Origin: Vesta saturnalis
Taxonomy: Eukaryota > Arthropoda > Insecta > Coleoptera > Lampyridae
Assembly: GCA_036346205.1 (NCBI GenBank)
Contig: JARFJB010000002.1
Coordinates: 4,907,501-4,971,500, forward strand
Length of the DNA: 64,000 bases
Direction of reading: 5' to 3'
The position numbers and the translations under genes are program-made. Shown in pieces: positions 7,957 through 23,149 of the stretch (the first letter of the stretch is position 1; every line of letters begins with the position of its first letter). The notes beneath the pieces were generated by a model. It saw only the letters and a list, made by a program, of their open reading frames with translations, made no database searches and was not told where the DNA came from.

Positions 7957-10438
7957 CCGGGTGTCCCAAATTCGAAGCGTATGGTTGGGATCTCGAAAAC
8001 AGTAAGAGCTAGAGAAAGGGTTAAATTGTGTCAAAGTTGTGCATTTAAGGGAACAATAATTAAACGTGATCAGATTTCAAATCTTTTCTTTTGTTTTTGA
8101 GATAATTGAAAACAAGCGATTTCTCGGATGTTTGTTTTTTCTTTTTTGTAGAACTATTTAAAAATAAATCAAAAAATAGTTTACACCTGTTTATTGCCAT
8201 TTTCTATTGCCTTCAATACCATGTCATCTACACATCCATCTGACGTTTCGGATTCCCACTAAACACTAAAGAACATAAAGAATACGTAAAAACCATTACA
8301 GCAACAATGAAAACTACTAAACACTAAAGGACATAATGAACACGTAAAAACCATTACAACAAGTGCTCAAAGATCCCGTTCTTGAATGTAGCATCTTACC
8401 CAATTTTTTAACTTATTGACAGTTCTTTCAAGACGTCTACGTGGAATGGCTCGTATCTCTCGTCCTAAATTATTTCTTAAATGTCTATATCTTGGGGTGT
8501 ATGCGTATATAGACGATTTTTTTATATACCCCCAAAGAAACTAATCCAGAGGATTCAAATCTGGACTTCTGGGGGGCCATCTTACAAAACTTCGAAACCC
8601 ATCGATCTCTAAATTCGGTGTAAATATCTTGTAACCCTTCTGACGTTATGAGGAGGAGCCCCATCCTGGTGCCTCCATATCTGAGCAATTAAATTAAGTG
8701 GTTCATCTTCCAAAGCATTCGAAACATCATTTTGTACCAACGCTAAGTATTTTTAATGGGTAAGACGACCATCGTAGGTGAAAGGACCAATAATTTTATG
8801 CTGCCATGTCTCTACCCAGAGATTAAACGATTTCCTACCCTGAATTCGAACTTGTCGGTTTTGCCTTGGATTGTCTACTGATCAGTAGTATTCATTGCGT
8901 CTATTAAACATTGCATTGGTGGAAAAACTGCATTAATCAGTCCAAAGAACATTATGTACAAAATTGTCGTCAATGGCCAGTCATTGATCCAATTACAAAA
9001 ATTTTACCTTCTTAGCGTATGCCCTTGTCTCAGTTGTTGGCTAACATGTAATTTATATGGTTTCTATTTTGTTTATATCAATTTACCCTGTGGTACAGCT
9101 GTAACCCCTCACGGTCTTATGAAGATTAACTCAAAACTTTTCAAAAATGGTATTCGCGGCATCCTATGGTATATTTACTTTTGCAACAAATTGTTTTTAT
9201 GACAGTAGATACAATTAGCATTGCTCTCTAACCTTGATAGTGTTAATGCATATTGAAAATTATTGAAATTATACTTACAGAATTCAAAACATTACTTTGT
9301 GTAGCAGCTGAAACTCGAGTGTCATATTTCTTTTTTGGGACATTAAAACTTCCATATTCAACTAAGTTCCTGTCTAATTTGCGAAGTAACTTTTGTTAGG
9401 TTTTTCCCTTTCAGGGTAATCTATAATATATCTGTAGACAGTGATGGCTGCATTTCTATGACATGCGTAATATATTTTTAACATATCTCTCTGTTCTAGA
9501 TTAGAAAATGTCATTTTGTATTGTTATACTTCATTTAAATAGCACAGATAAGTAAGTACGTACTAAACGTTGGAAATGTCAAATACTAACATAAAAAACA
9601 TTCCTATGACACAAGCTCTGCTGTCACAGCCACTGCGATCATATTAAAGAGATGCATATGTATATTGTAATCTATTATTAATTAAAACTTTTATACTCAG
9701 TTCTAAATAACCACCTTCGATGTCGCATTTTTATTAGTTGACAGTTTTTCTCGCCTAATTGCTAGGAAATATATTTTCATTAAACAACACAAATTTACTC
9801 GGTAAAGTACAAACCTCTTGTGCAATTATAAGTGATAATCTCATTTTATGAATATTTGGCATGTTCTTATTGCGTTTTCTATACGAAACTAATATTCATT
9901 TTCTTTCCAGTAGGTGTTACGATAACAATCACAATAAAAATCTTCAAAAATTATTTAAAAAAATACAGGGCCGTATTGAGAACAATTATAATTATGTGAG
10001 GAGCATGATGATGACTGTTTGGGAACGAAACAAATACTCCAACCTAATTTAGTATATGTTATGGTAACCACAATAAAATAAGTGAGTTGTAAAGTTAATA
10101 AAAAATCCAGGTCCGTGTTTAAAAAAATTAAGTTGATGATGAATGTGGGAATCCGAAGCGTCGGATGGATATGTAGGTGACATGATACTAAAGACAAAAG
10201 AAAATAACAATAAAACAGTGTAATCTGTTTTTTGATTTACTTTTAAATGGCTCTACAAAGAATAAAAACAAAAATCCCAGAAATCACCTGTATTAAATTA
10301 TCTCAAGACCAAAAGAATATATTTGAAATCTGATCACGTCTAATTATTGTCCCCTTAAATGCGCAACTTTGCTACCGTTTCTCTATATCTCTCCTTTTTC
10401 GAGATCCCAATGATACGCCTCGAATTTGGGACACACGG
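7957..10438 (-). mobile_element. MLE-2 mariner-like transposon, copy 1, with TA target site
   Basis: Inverted ends of about 140-150 bp bound the element. The left end begins CCGGGTGTCCCAAATTCGA after TA at 7955-7956. The right end, reversed, begins CCGTGTGTCCCAAATTCGA before TA at 10439-10440. Both ends share the TTGGGATCTCGAAAA block and an ACGTGATCAGATTTCAAAT block further in. The transposase relic at 8380-9514 runs leftward. The TA duplication and DUF4817-type transposase place it with Tc1/mariner. Confidence 0.85.
8380..9514 (-). pseudogene. MLE-2 transposase relic, copy 1
   Basis: Starts with ATG 9514 (MTFSNLEQRDMLKIYYACHR), a DUF4817-type DNA-binding N-terminus. The catalytic part is spread over frames: a KIIGPFTYDGRLTH block near 8765-8800, HQDGAPPHN (second Asp) near 8660, and a third-Asp region PLDxFLWGYIK near 8530 with a stop before FLW. 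Several stops and frameshifts make it inactive. Copy 2 holds the same relic at 29262-30394 with a few indels. Short plus-strand reading frames over the same bases are shadows. Confidence 0.7.
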
Positions 10439-10440
10439 TA

Positions 10441-11480
10441 CATACTGAACGGTTTGGTTTTTAAAACCTTGTTTTTCATAAAGAAGGGACCACGTTTTAA
10501 ATTATTCCAATTTTCCAAACACATTTGAAAAATATGTGAAGGACAAGAATAGCGCTGCTATAACAACTATGTGCATGTAATTGGAAACCTACAGTTGAAT
10601 ATTACTTTACTTTAATAACGAGACTTCTAATATATTAAACATTGTTGAACCGACTTACAAATGACATTCCGTAACACGAACCGGGACAAACAATGAAAAA
10701 TGCCACAACCATAAAACAAAATTTAATCATATACTACAGGTGAAAAGTTATGGAAAACTTTATTTGAAAGTGGTTAAGGCGTTTTCCACGTGTCTAACCT
10801 ACCACGTGACATAAAATTGGAAGAAGATAGTTAGCTCGACTTGTAACTCAGTCAAACGATCCTGAGACCGCAAAATACTCGGATAGCGTGTGTGCGTTGA
10901 AGCATCAATAAAGAGTAAATAGGTGGTTAGGTTAGTTAGAAAGCAAGAACAAAATTGTAGACAGAAGGGAGAACAGACAAGAAATAGGCGCCACAAGCTT
11001 TACAGAAAGAAAAAATAAATTACTATTTCTTGAAAGAGAGACCCTATAAAACTTGAACCAGGGAAGCAACAAACAAACGAAAGTTTCCTCAGTAAGCGGA
11101 ATTTATTTATGAATCTCCCAACAATGGATAATATTTGTATATATTAATATATCTCATAATAACACGACGACTAAACAATCGATATAATTTACTCTTATAT
11201 TTCTACAATGGGACGTTGATTACGTTTCCCCCGAGCAGATAATTCATGCATGCACACAGAACATGCATTTATTTTCGCCAAAAACAAAGATAAGTATAGC
11301 CTTATCCTACTATCAAGATATGAAACAATAAAAATTCGTAATTAATATATATTTTCAAGATTAATAATGACGAAATTTTACTTGTAAAACATCAACTTAT
11401 TAATTTATAAATAACCACAAAAGAACGTAATCCCCTCACTGGTACTTTGAAAGATCTTTCAGCGGTAAATCTGAAAGGAA
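10441..11480. other. No gene seen
   Basis: Unique-looking AT-rich sequence between MLE-2 and the AT microsatellite. A 65-codon minus-strand frame at 10799-10996 has no recognisable domain and I do not call it. Confidence 0.4.
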
Positions 11481-11481
11481 A

Positions 11482-11484
<3 letters not shown>

Positions 11485-11539
<55 letters not shown>
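11485..11539. repeat. (AT)n microsatellite, copy 1
   Basis: Uninterrupted AT dinucleotides just left of the foldback element. The copy-2 tract at about 32370-32415 is slightly shorter. Confidence 0.95.
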
Positions 11540-11545
<6 letters not shown>

Positions 11546-11590
11546 TAGATAAAGTTTTCGCATTATATGGGAAAATTTTTTATTAATGAC

Positions 11591-12604
11591 TTCAGGTGAA
11601 ATTTGACTTTGACGTCAGTTGGTGCTTGGAATTTGATCCAAAAATACATAGAAAATTTGAACCTGTTGATCTTGGGTATCGGTCAAATGCGTTTCTTGGC
11701 AGAATTGTGAAAAACTTTCTTTGAAAAAGTTGTTTCTTTTTTAAATCTGCAATTTTTGACCAATAGCAGACTCTTGTCAAAATAAGAACAAAAAACGGAT
11801 GCTAGTCCATTTGTTAATGAAATATTTAGCTGGTGGTAATAAATTCATTTAAATAATTTATCAATCCAATTATTAGTTTTTAAGGAAAAATAAAATTTGG
11901 TTGTAAAAAAATTGACGTCATTGACGCAAAGTTCGAATAATTGCCCCATTTTCTCCAAGTCACATCATCCCTATATTATTTTAAATTCTAAACATTTTCA
12001 GACTCTTTAAAATAATCTCCACTATGATAGTTAATTATTTAAACCCACTCTTTTAATGTAAAACGTTAAATTTGGCCAGAAATCGTAAAGGGAAACGTTT
12101 AGAAAATTAACTGTCATAGCGGGGCCTATTTTAAAGCATCACTAAATTTTCAAAATGTGTTTATAATTTATAATAATATAGGACTGGTATAGCTTGGAAA
12201 AAATGGGAGAGTTATACAAATGTTGTATCACTGAAGTAAATCTTTTTACAACCAAATTTTAATTTTCCTTAAAAAGTAATAATTGGGACGATAGATTTAA
12301 ATGAATTTATTACCATCAGTTAAATATTACATTAATAAATGGACTAGCATTCGTTTTTTTTTTTTGCTCTTATCTGGACAAGATTGGTCAAAAACTGCCA
12401 AAAAGTCAAATTTAACCTAGGTGTCTGAAACAACTCTTTTTCAAATAAAGGTTTTCAAAATTCTTCCAAAAAATGCATTTTTTTGCCATTTATTTTTTTA
12501 AATGTCAAATTTTACAGATACCCAAGAGCAATGAGTTGAAATTTTATATGTAATTTTGGATCAAATTCCAAGCACCAACTGACGTCACAGTCAAATTTCA
12601 CCTA
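11591..12604. mobile_element. ~1 kb foldback/long-TIR MITE, copy 1
   Basis: The left arm (AGGTGAAATTTGACTTTGAC, then GTCAGTTGGTGCTTGGAATT) is matched in reverse at 12540-12604, with near-perfect pairing over the outer ~50 bases. Complementarity continues inward over some 450 bases per arm (for example the TGGACTAGCAT and AAATTTGGTTGTAAAAA segments). There is no transposase inside, so it is a non-autonomous hairpin-forming element. Copy 1 lacks about 34 bases in the left arm (near 11676) that copy 2 keeps. Confidence 0.8.
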
Positions 12605-12609
12605 GTCAG

Positions 12610-14255
12610 TTTACTCGTTACTTATTTCACTACCATAATAATCTAAATTTTCTGTATTTACTGCCTTTACCATTTACGCTATAAATCATAAGTGATTAAA
12701 TTATATCTTTTATGGTATTTACCTTTTCTATATCATAAAAGTTCTAAATAAACCTATTACTGAATCACCACTAGATGGTGGTACCATGAAATAATTTACA
12801 TATTAAAAATTCTTTATTGAAATACATATGGGTAACAATTTTGATTACAACCAAATTTGTTAAAAAAATTCCGTTGAATACCTTTTTCCTAAGGTGTAGC
12901 CTTTCTAAAACGGCCATTTTGTGTCTACGTGAATACATTTCAGAAAAATTTCTCTTGTTGCTGTTTCTTCGGTGTACAGCACCTTTTTACATGAGAATTT
13001 TTCATTGCCTTTCGCTTCACAATATCCAAACACAAACCCCTTTAATCGTCACAACAAATTGAATTACATAAATAATTGGAGAGGCTTGTTCAGTTCACTG
13101 TATTAATCCTAGCATGCATAATTATGTAAATAGCTAATCAAGTAAAATTAGATACCAATGATCTGAATGCTCTTATCCATAATGAACTAAAACTTGTACT
13201 TAAAATCTAACAATCATAAATTTAAAATTACACGATATCCCGAGCTAACGTATGACCTAAATACATAAATAATACGACATGTACAACCGGTATACACAAT
13301 TTATTCTCTGATACTTTGCCCGAAGCGTAAATAGTAGCTAATAAAGTAATATCAAAAATGGACGCTACAAGTTAACACATCACTGGGTGCTTTATGTACA
13401 AGTTCAGTAATAATTACTCTTAATTTGGTTAAAATATGTGCATAAAATATTAGCTAATGGTTTGATCAAGTCATAACAGTTCTACGTTAGTGAAATCTTT
13501 GTGAAAGTTAAATGGATTCGGATATCAATATCACAAAGAAATTTCAACAAAGATAGACAGTTCATTAAAAATACTTTGTAAACAGCTTAATTTAAATGCA
13601 CTTAATCTTTTGTAGAGACTGTAGAGATCCCTGCTAAATGCAGTGGATAATGTATAACAGGTTAGGGTGTAAACTCAACAATACCAAGTTTATTAGCCCA
13701 TGCGATAATGGATTAATCTGATCTGTGACGAATATTTGAACCTTAGTTGATACAGCTTAAATTCCATCATCGTAATCTCCACTGACAAGGTAACGTCAAC
13801 GATAACGAGACCAAAGTAATTTCAGTACAGCTACCAGTAATTTACGAGCAGTCCCAGTTAAGAGCACATCGTAGCAAAACCAAAAGCGAGAGGAAAGTAC
13901 ACTAACCGATATTCAACGAATACGAAGGAAAACGAAGCCAACGAAAGAGGAGAGGAAATAGCTAGAAACAAGGTAATATATATAATGGCAATTTATTCAT
14001 ATAACGTTGTTTTACCTCTGTAGATCGAAGACAAGCTCTATGTGATGATTTAACACGATCTGGTTAAATTATAATTCTTTAAAGAAAACAGCATTGAATA
14101 ATCGGATAGTAATCCTCAACGAGAGATTGAATTACAATGGGGTTGAAAGAAGCAGAGCAAACTTACCACCGTTTGATCAAGTAACATTTTTACATCCCCA
14201 ACAATAGCGATTATATTAATTAACAAAGTAAAGAAATATTTTCAATGAAAAAATA
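12610..14255. other. No coding gene; purine-rich exon-like stretch near 13.85-13.97 kb
   Basis: No open frame with a recognisable product. At about 13840-13971 the base composition changes to a purine-rich, CpG-containing stretch that ends AACAAG/GTAATAT, a good splice donor context. It could be a non-coding 5' exon, but nothing else supports that. The stretch is retained in copy 2 near 34750-34876. Confidence 0.3.
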
Positions 14256-17650
<3,395 letters not shown>

Positions 17651-17654
17651 AATA

Positions 17655-19876
17655 TCAGTGATAAAATTTGCGTAATCCTCTGGAATAATTTCTTTCTTTA
17701 ACAAAAACATTGTCTTTCTTCTTTTTTTCTGAGACCGGTAATCTTGAACTATATTTCTTTTTCAAAGTTACCGATTCCTGTTCTTGTTTCTCCCTTTTTT
17801 TTTCAGTAACGTCTATTTGTAAAAAGTTTTCATCTGATAAAAAGTACTTGTATTGGATTACAAACGGTTTTTGCTTTTCGAAACGTAACCATTTAATGTT
17901 GAGCCAATTTACCTTTCCATTATCCATGTTAACACAGGTGTTATTAATTATCTCATTAGCCAGAAGTTTCAAATCATAGAAATCGCTATATTTTAAGTTA
18001 ATTACAAGGTATGGTCTGGGTTTTATTCGTGTTGTTGAAATCAGCAAGCACCATTCACGGGTTGAATAAATTTTTTTGTGCCGTTTAGCCCTCTCAATTG
18101 TCGCATGCATTGAATCTGCTTCTAGATAGGAATGTCCAGATTCCATAAATTTTAAATCTATTGTGTGTAGATGATCAATATGATTTACTGCAAACAGCAT
18201 TGCGGCAGCCACAAATTTATTGCGGTTTTGGCCACCACAAGTATCGGAAAATGATGCAACATGCGATACAATTTCAGGAAGAGAATAAAGGTATTTTAAA
18301 GTGCACGTACCAATTTCAATACTACCCTTATGTCCATGCGTCTCGTCCCTAACATAGCAATATCCATCTCCATTTGAAGCGTCGTATATAGTAAAATTAT
18401 AGACGTTGAGTTTATGCTTGTAGAATATTTGGTTATCACCGGCATGTGGTACTGACAAAATGGATTGAAGATCAAATGATATGGAACGAAAACATATTCC
18501 TTTTTCCTCAGCAGAACGTTTCTTATCATCTTCCTTCATTTGCGCTGCCTCTTTTTCTCTTTGTTTGTGCTTTCTGTGATCTTCTTCTACTACAGTAGTC
18601 CTATTTTTTGCATCCTTGTACGCATTACATTGAAAGCATTGGTCCTTTTTTGGTTGGTAGAAAGCCAATGATGGATCAAATTCATGAAAAATTTTTTGAT
18701 ATACATACTGAGAAACAGGTTGTATGTTATTTTGATGACAAAAATCGTTCCTGTATAATCTAAACGTAATTGAAATATTTAAGTCCGATGACAAATAACT
18801 TTTTTAGAATCTCGCCGGCAATAATGTGACTCAACCCTTGGAAACAAATTAATGTGTTGCTTAACCAATGCTCTTGCCTCATCTGACGTAGCATTAGGAG
18901 GGCGAATGTCTATCCTTTTATCATACCCAACAAATAGTCCAGTGGTACTAACGCTCTTTGAGGTGGTCTCTACAACTCGGTGTGAAATACCGAAAGTTGC
19001 ACAGAAAAATTTTTGACATACACGTTGTCGTGTGCCATCGACATTCTTTAAATAGTATTGCCATGATGTCAATAGGTTTTTTGTTTTTGGTGAGGTTCGT
19101 TTTTTTGCAACCGGTACCTTTTGCATTAAAGAAATTAAATGCATTTTTTGACGCTGGTAATCTGCCAAATGATAATATTCTTGACATATTATTTCTCTTT
19201 GATTTTCCGGAATATTCTTTTGACATTCAAAGCGACACTTTGAACAGTCAACTTGTTTAGGTTGCTTCTTAGAAATTTTTTTACCACTTCTGTTGACGTA
19301 CTCTTTTCCACTTAGTCTAAGATTTTTACAAACGGATCTTTTCCAAACCTGCTTATTTGCTTTTTTGCTTCGGCGTCTGCGCTTAACTGTTTTTTCTATG
19401 TTTTCTTTTTCAGATTCCAAAACAGGTTTTTGTTTCAAACGATTTCTTTTTTTTAAATGACTTTCTTCATTGGACCCTGAATTTGAATCACTTTCTCCAG
19501 ATGGCTCATATGAGCTTGAGGAATCTGCATACGGATCACTTTGGTCACCTACGTCATTGGTAACATTTACATCACTATTAGATGACCCAGGCAAGTTTAC
19601 AATACTTTTTAAAACAGGTTTCATTTTCTCCATTTTGGTTTCCGTATATTTGTCGTTATTTATCAGAATACTATTCTTTGATACACCTGTAACTAACGAA
19701 ATGTTTTCGGAACCAGTAGATGTTTTAGTCATTATCATTCCACTTTCAGAAACCGACTGAGTATTCTTCATTTTAACAGGATTTTGTACATCAATATTTT
19801 TTATCACTTCTATTGAATTGCTGGATACAATAAGCTGTTTAGAAATTATATTTATTTTTTTTTGGAACTTCCGCAT
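17655..19876 (-). pseudogene. Two-ORF transposase-like gene (DUF7869-like), copy 1
   Basis: The upstream ORF (19876-18779) has an acidic Ser/Asp-rich stretch, basic NLS-like clusters (VKRRRRSKKANK), a Cys-containing CSKCRFECQ motif, and a region ending ARALVKQHINLFPRVESHYCR. The downstream ORF (18794-17655) starts in the -1 frame with LNISITFRLY and has CFQCNAYKDAKN. Its RNase-H-like core contains SDTCGGQNRNKFVAAAML and FMESGHSYLEADSMHATIER. I know this architecture from many arthropod proteins of likely transposon origin and link it to DUF7869 from memory. The frame break lies at TCTAAAAAAG (18803-18812) and is the same in copy 2. A two-base loss near 17710 shifts the copy-1 C-terminus. Function beyond transposase-like is not assigned. 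Confidence 0.65.
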
Positions 19877-19897
19877 TATTTTGAACAGTTATCGGAA

Positions 19898-19992
19898 CTA
19901 AAGTATAATTTCAATATTTTAAGAAATCTATTAGTATACCTTATTTATAAAAATTTTACCTGCATGGCTGATAGTGGTAATTGTGTCTGCAT
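19898..19992 (-). other. Candidate short first exon and 62-bp intron of the two-ORF gene
   Basis: On the minus strand an ATG at 19992 opens eleven codons ending GCCATGCAG/GTAAAA. A TACTAAT branch-like site and TATACTTTAG acceptor follow, giving a 62-bp intron (19959-19898), a normal insect size. Frame continuity into the main ORF is interrupted by a TAA and an A-run, so this is tentative. Confidence 0.3.
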
Positions 19993-20059
19993 TTTTATTA
20001 TTTTGCTTGAATACTGTAGGTAGTTATAAGTATAACAGCAACCTAACCTCTCTTTATTT

Positions 20060-20282
20060 ATAACACAAATGTGTTAAGTGCTAGGATATTGTACTTAACA
20101 CATATGGTCTAGAAATCTGTAATTTAAAAGTAACAACCACAAATGGCAGACGGGTATACAAGCTAAACTATTGTAGGTATCACTTAGCACATTTGTGTAT
20201 ATGAAAATTCAAATTTAGATGCGTGAGATAGCACACTTAACTCAATTTAAAGGAAACTGCACTTAACACATTTGTGCGCTAA
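20060..20282. repeat. Cluster of TTAACACATTTGTG-type motifs, copy 1
   Basis: Related 14-18 bp motifs occur at 20063-20081 (reverse), 20091-20107, 20181-20197 and 20259-20276, all upstream of the minus-strand two-ORF gene, and once beyond its 3' end (17431-17448). This is the layout of subterminal transposase-binding repeats, although a promoter role is equally possible. Confidence 0.45.
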
Positions 20283-20284
20283 GC

Positions 20285-20286
<2 letters not shown>

Positions 20287-20339
<53 letters not shown>
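20287..20339. repeat. (AT)n microsatellite, copy 1
   Basis: Pure AT dinucleotides right after the motif cluster. The copy-2 equivalent is at about 40877-40914. Confidence 0.95.
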
Positions 20340-20343
<4 letters not shown>

Positions 20344-20652
20344 TTAAGTGTATTATTTCATTTAAAAGCCCTCTGATGCAAACTATTCGTATGGTTATAC
20401 CCCACTCTATCCATCTAGGGAAACAATGTTAAGGAATGAAATTTTAGCATTACTTGGAGGTAAAATTCTTGGAAATAGCAAATAAGCGTTCCTATTACTG
20501 AATTCTAACAATAGAATCAGTTCATGGAAACAAGAGGGTTGTTGTCTATGCTAAACGTATATCAAGGTTGCTGTATTGGCTAAATATTACGTTTACAGTA
20601 TCCGGTTGTATGGTTGGAAATTTTTAAGGTGGCCTAGCAGTGTCTGCGTACA

Positions 20653-20762
20653 TGTGTGTCTGTGTATATGTGTGTCTGTGTGTCTGTGTGTCTGTGTGTC
20701 TGTGTGTCTGTGTGTCTGTGTGTCTGTGTGTCTGTGTGTCTGTGTGTCTGTGTGTCTGTGTC
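20653..20762. repeat. TGTGTCTG 8-bp array, copy 1 (short)
   Basis: About 110 bp of the 8-bp unit TGTGTCTG. At the matching place in copy 2 the array has grown to about 1.8 kb. Here it ends abruptly at 20762 against non-duplicated sequence, so it marks the right breakpoint of copy 1. Confidence 0.95.
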
Positions 20763-20867
20763 GAAACTGTACTAAGCGGGGTCTCGATAAATGTACGCTT
20801 ATGCGCCACCACGCGGTCGATTGATACATACAGTACATTTCTTTCCATAAGGTTGCGTATCTTCTCA

Positions 20868-21640
20868 ACTTATTAATCAATGACTGTAGTATATTTATTG
20901 CAGAGTTAGAAAGACCAATAAAATGTAATGTAGACAACAGTACATTATGATTAGTGGTGCCAAACGCTTTACTAAAGTCCAACAGTACTAACAATGTCAG
21001 TTTACCCGAGTCGGTAGCACCAAAAATGTCGTTCACAATATTTATTAGTGCTGTACAACACGAAAAACTTGGTCTAAAACCTGCTACACGAAAAACTTGG
21101 TCTAAAACCTGATTGTGGACTAGGTAATAAGTTATACTTCTCAATATAAGTTGAAATGCCATTACTTTTTCAATAATTTTTGATACTGCAGGAAGTATAC
21201 TTATATGGCGTCAATGTGAGGAATCTGTAGGATTTTTATTTTTCGGTATGGGGATAACTTTTGCTTGCGGGGGAAATACACCATGCTCGAGGCAAAAATG
21301 TATTATGTGAGTAATGATTGGTACCACATGAGGGCAACACAACTTAACATCGAAATCGAAATTCCATCCTGACCAATTGCATTACTTTTTATATTATTTA
21401 TTAGTTTTATTGTGATAGAATTATCAATTTCAGAAAATTTAAAGTTATTGTCAAAATTGGTTTTATAATTATTACTGTAGAATGTTATTATATCTTCTGT
21501 AATAAGGTCATTAGCAATCGGGACGGGATTAGTAAAGTGCATGTTCAATTTGTTAACATTGCAAATTATTTGGAACAATAGTACTTTTAAAAGTACTTGA
21601 ATTATACACATTCATGTTTCTCGAAGTTTTCCACATTTGC
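20868..21640 (-). pseudogene. LINE reverse transcriptase, N-terminal half
   Basis: Minus-strand pieces of the same LINE as 21803-22216. The RT entry motif (INNIKSNAIGQDGISISML) lies near 21370-21420. The fingers and palm A follow (GFRPSFSCCTALINIVNDI, then LLVLLDFSKAFGTTNH) at 20930-21090. A frame change lies between them. RT homology stops at about 20886, just before the point where the fragment at 120-560 takes up the protein. The ~105 bases between 20763 and 20867 are of unknown origin. The segment has no counterpart in copy 1. Confidence 0.8.
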
Positions 21641-21802
21641 GCTTTGTTACTATTTTTTATTTTATATTCAATATACGCCTTTTTTTTCCAAATTGACGGG
21701 CTATTTGTTAAATTTCTTAATGTCTTATAGTAATTAAGTCTACAGTATTTTTAGTCTTTTTAAATTTAACTGCAGCTCTATCGCGGAGTGATATCATTAG
21801 TT

Positions 21803-22216
21803 TCAAGTTGTCAATAAGCCAAGGACTATATCTTTTCCTAAATATAGATTTTTTAATCGGTGCTTCAGAATACATTCATCAAAAAAATTAACTTGGTCAT
21901 TAATGCAATTAAGTTGTATGATGTGATATAAGGGTACTTGTGATAAATCCAAGGTAAAGTTTTTAAGTAAGAAATTTCGAAATTCGTGATACATAGATAT
22001 ATTATTATTAATTAGTACTTGATTACTGCATTTAATGATCCAGTAAATTGCATCATGCCCTTTGATGTTAGCAACAGTATAAGTCCCATGCTCTGTAACC
22101 TCGGTCTCTTTGGAAACAAACATTAAGTCTATTAATGTACCACTTGATTTGGTTATGTGCGTAGGCGTATCTATAATTTGTATCAAATCCAACGATAACA
22201 ACTTTTTTGGGAACAT
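21803..22216 (-). pseudogene. LINE endonuclease fragment, copy 2
   Basis: Same 137-residue endonuclease fragment as 663-1076 with one visible residue change near the C-terminus (LDLGKD to LYLGKD). In this copy the RT N-terminal half follows downstream at 21640-20868, so it shows the ancestral arrangement of the LINE. Confidence 0.8.
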
Positions 22217-22704
22217 AACCTATTAACTAAGGCTTATATTATAAACTAATTTCGGTTTCGAAACACAGCTGGTATCGAACCTGTATTGGGCCAAATTGTA
22301 CATTGCCTGAATTTAGTATTAATATTCTATAAAGGTTACCTAAGTTAAGGTCTCTTTTGATGCTTTCGCTTTGATTTTATGTAATTATTTTTAAATCACG
22401 GTTTTTTGAAATTCAAATTTTCATTAAGCATGTCCTTGTGAAAATGACTGAAATTCATTTTTGTTTACTATGCCAATGGAATGAATTTCAGAACTAAAGC
22501 TTAACAAGTTAATTATTAATTCTGTTAGTAAACACTTATAAATACATTCAGAGTATTCTTAACTGAACAAATTATAAAATTTTTATATGTAAGGATAATA
22601 GTAATGATTTACATTGGATTATTTTCTCATATGAAAGATATTTAAAAAATGAAGTAATTTGTACGGTCAAAATGTCAAAGTTTGTTGATAGATAAAAAAC
22701 AAGT

Positions 22705-22774
22705 TGCATTGGCCGGATTCGAACCCTCACCGACAGCGTGGCAGACGATTATTTTACCACTCGACCACAAGTGC
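22705..22774 (-). tRNA. tRNA-Gly(GCC)-like relic, copy 2
   Basis: Identical by eye to 1521-1590, including the same imperfect acceptor and T-stem and the flanking inverted AAATGTCAAAGTT motifs. It adds no independent support for function. Confidence 0.45.
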
Positions 22775-23149
22775 TCTGCAACTTTGACATTTAAACTGGT
22801 ATTTAAACCATTGTCGACTGAAATTTATGTTAATTATAGTTTAATTAAGAAATTGTATTAACTGTAAATGCTAAAAGGTTGTATTGTCATCGGGAATACG
22901 TAATTTTCGAGAATTTCAAGTCGATTGGACATGTAGAAGTGGTCGAAAAATCGATTTCATATTTTGACGCATACAACAAACATTGTGAGTTAAATAATAA
23001 CGTGTAGTAACAAATAACACTGGAAAATCAACACATTTTATGTCAACCCTAGCCATGAATTATCTGTCAATGTCACACGCAATTTTCAACTGTAGCGTCA
23101 GATCAACATGGATTATTACACCGTCTAAGAAAAAGTATCCTTTATAAAA

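Noticed and set aside
18958..19760. Plus-strand frames opposite the two-ORF gene
   Set aside because: Shadows of the minus-strand coding sequence, which has the recognisable motifs.
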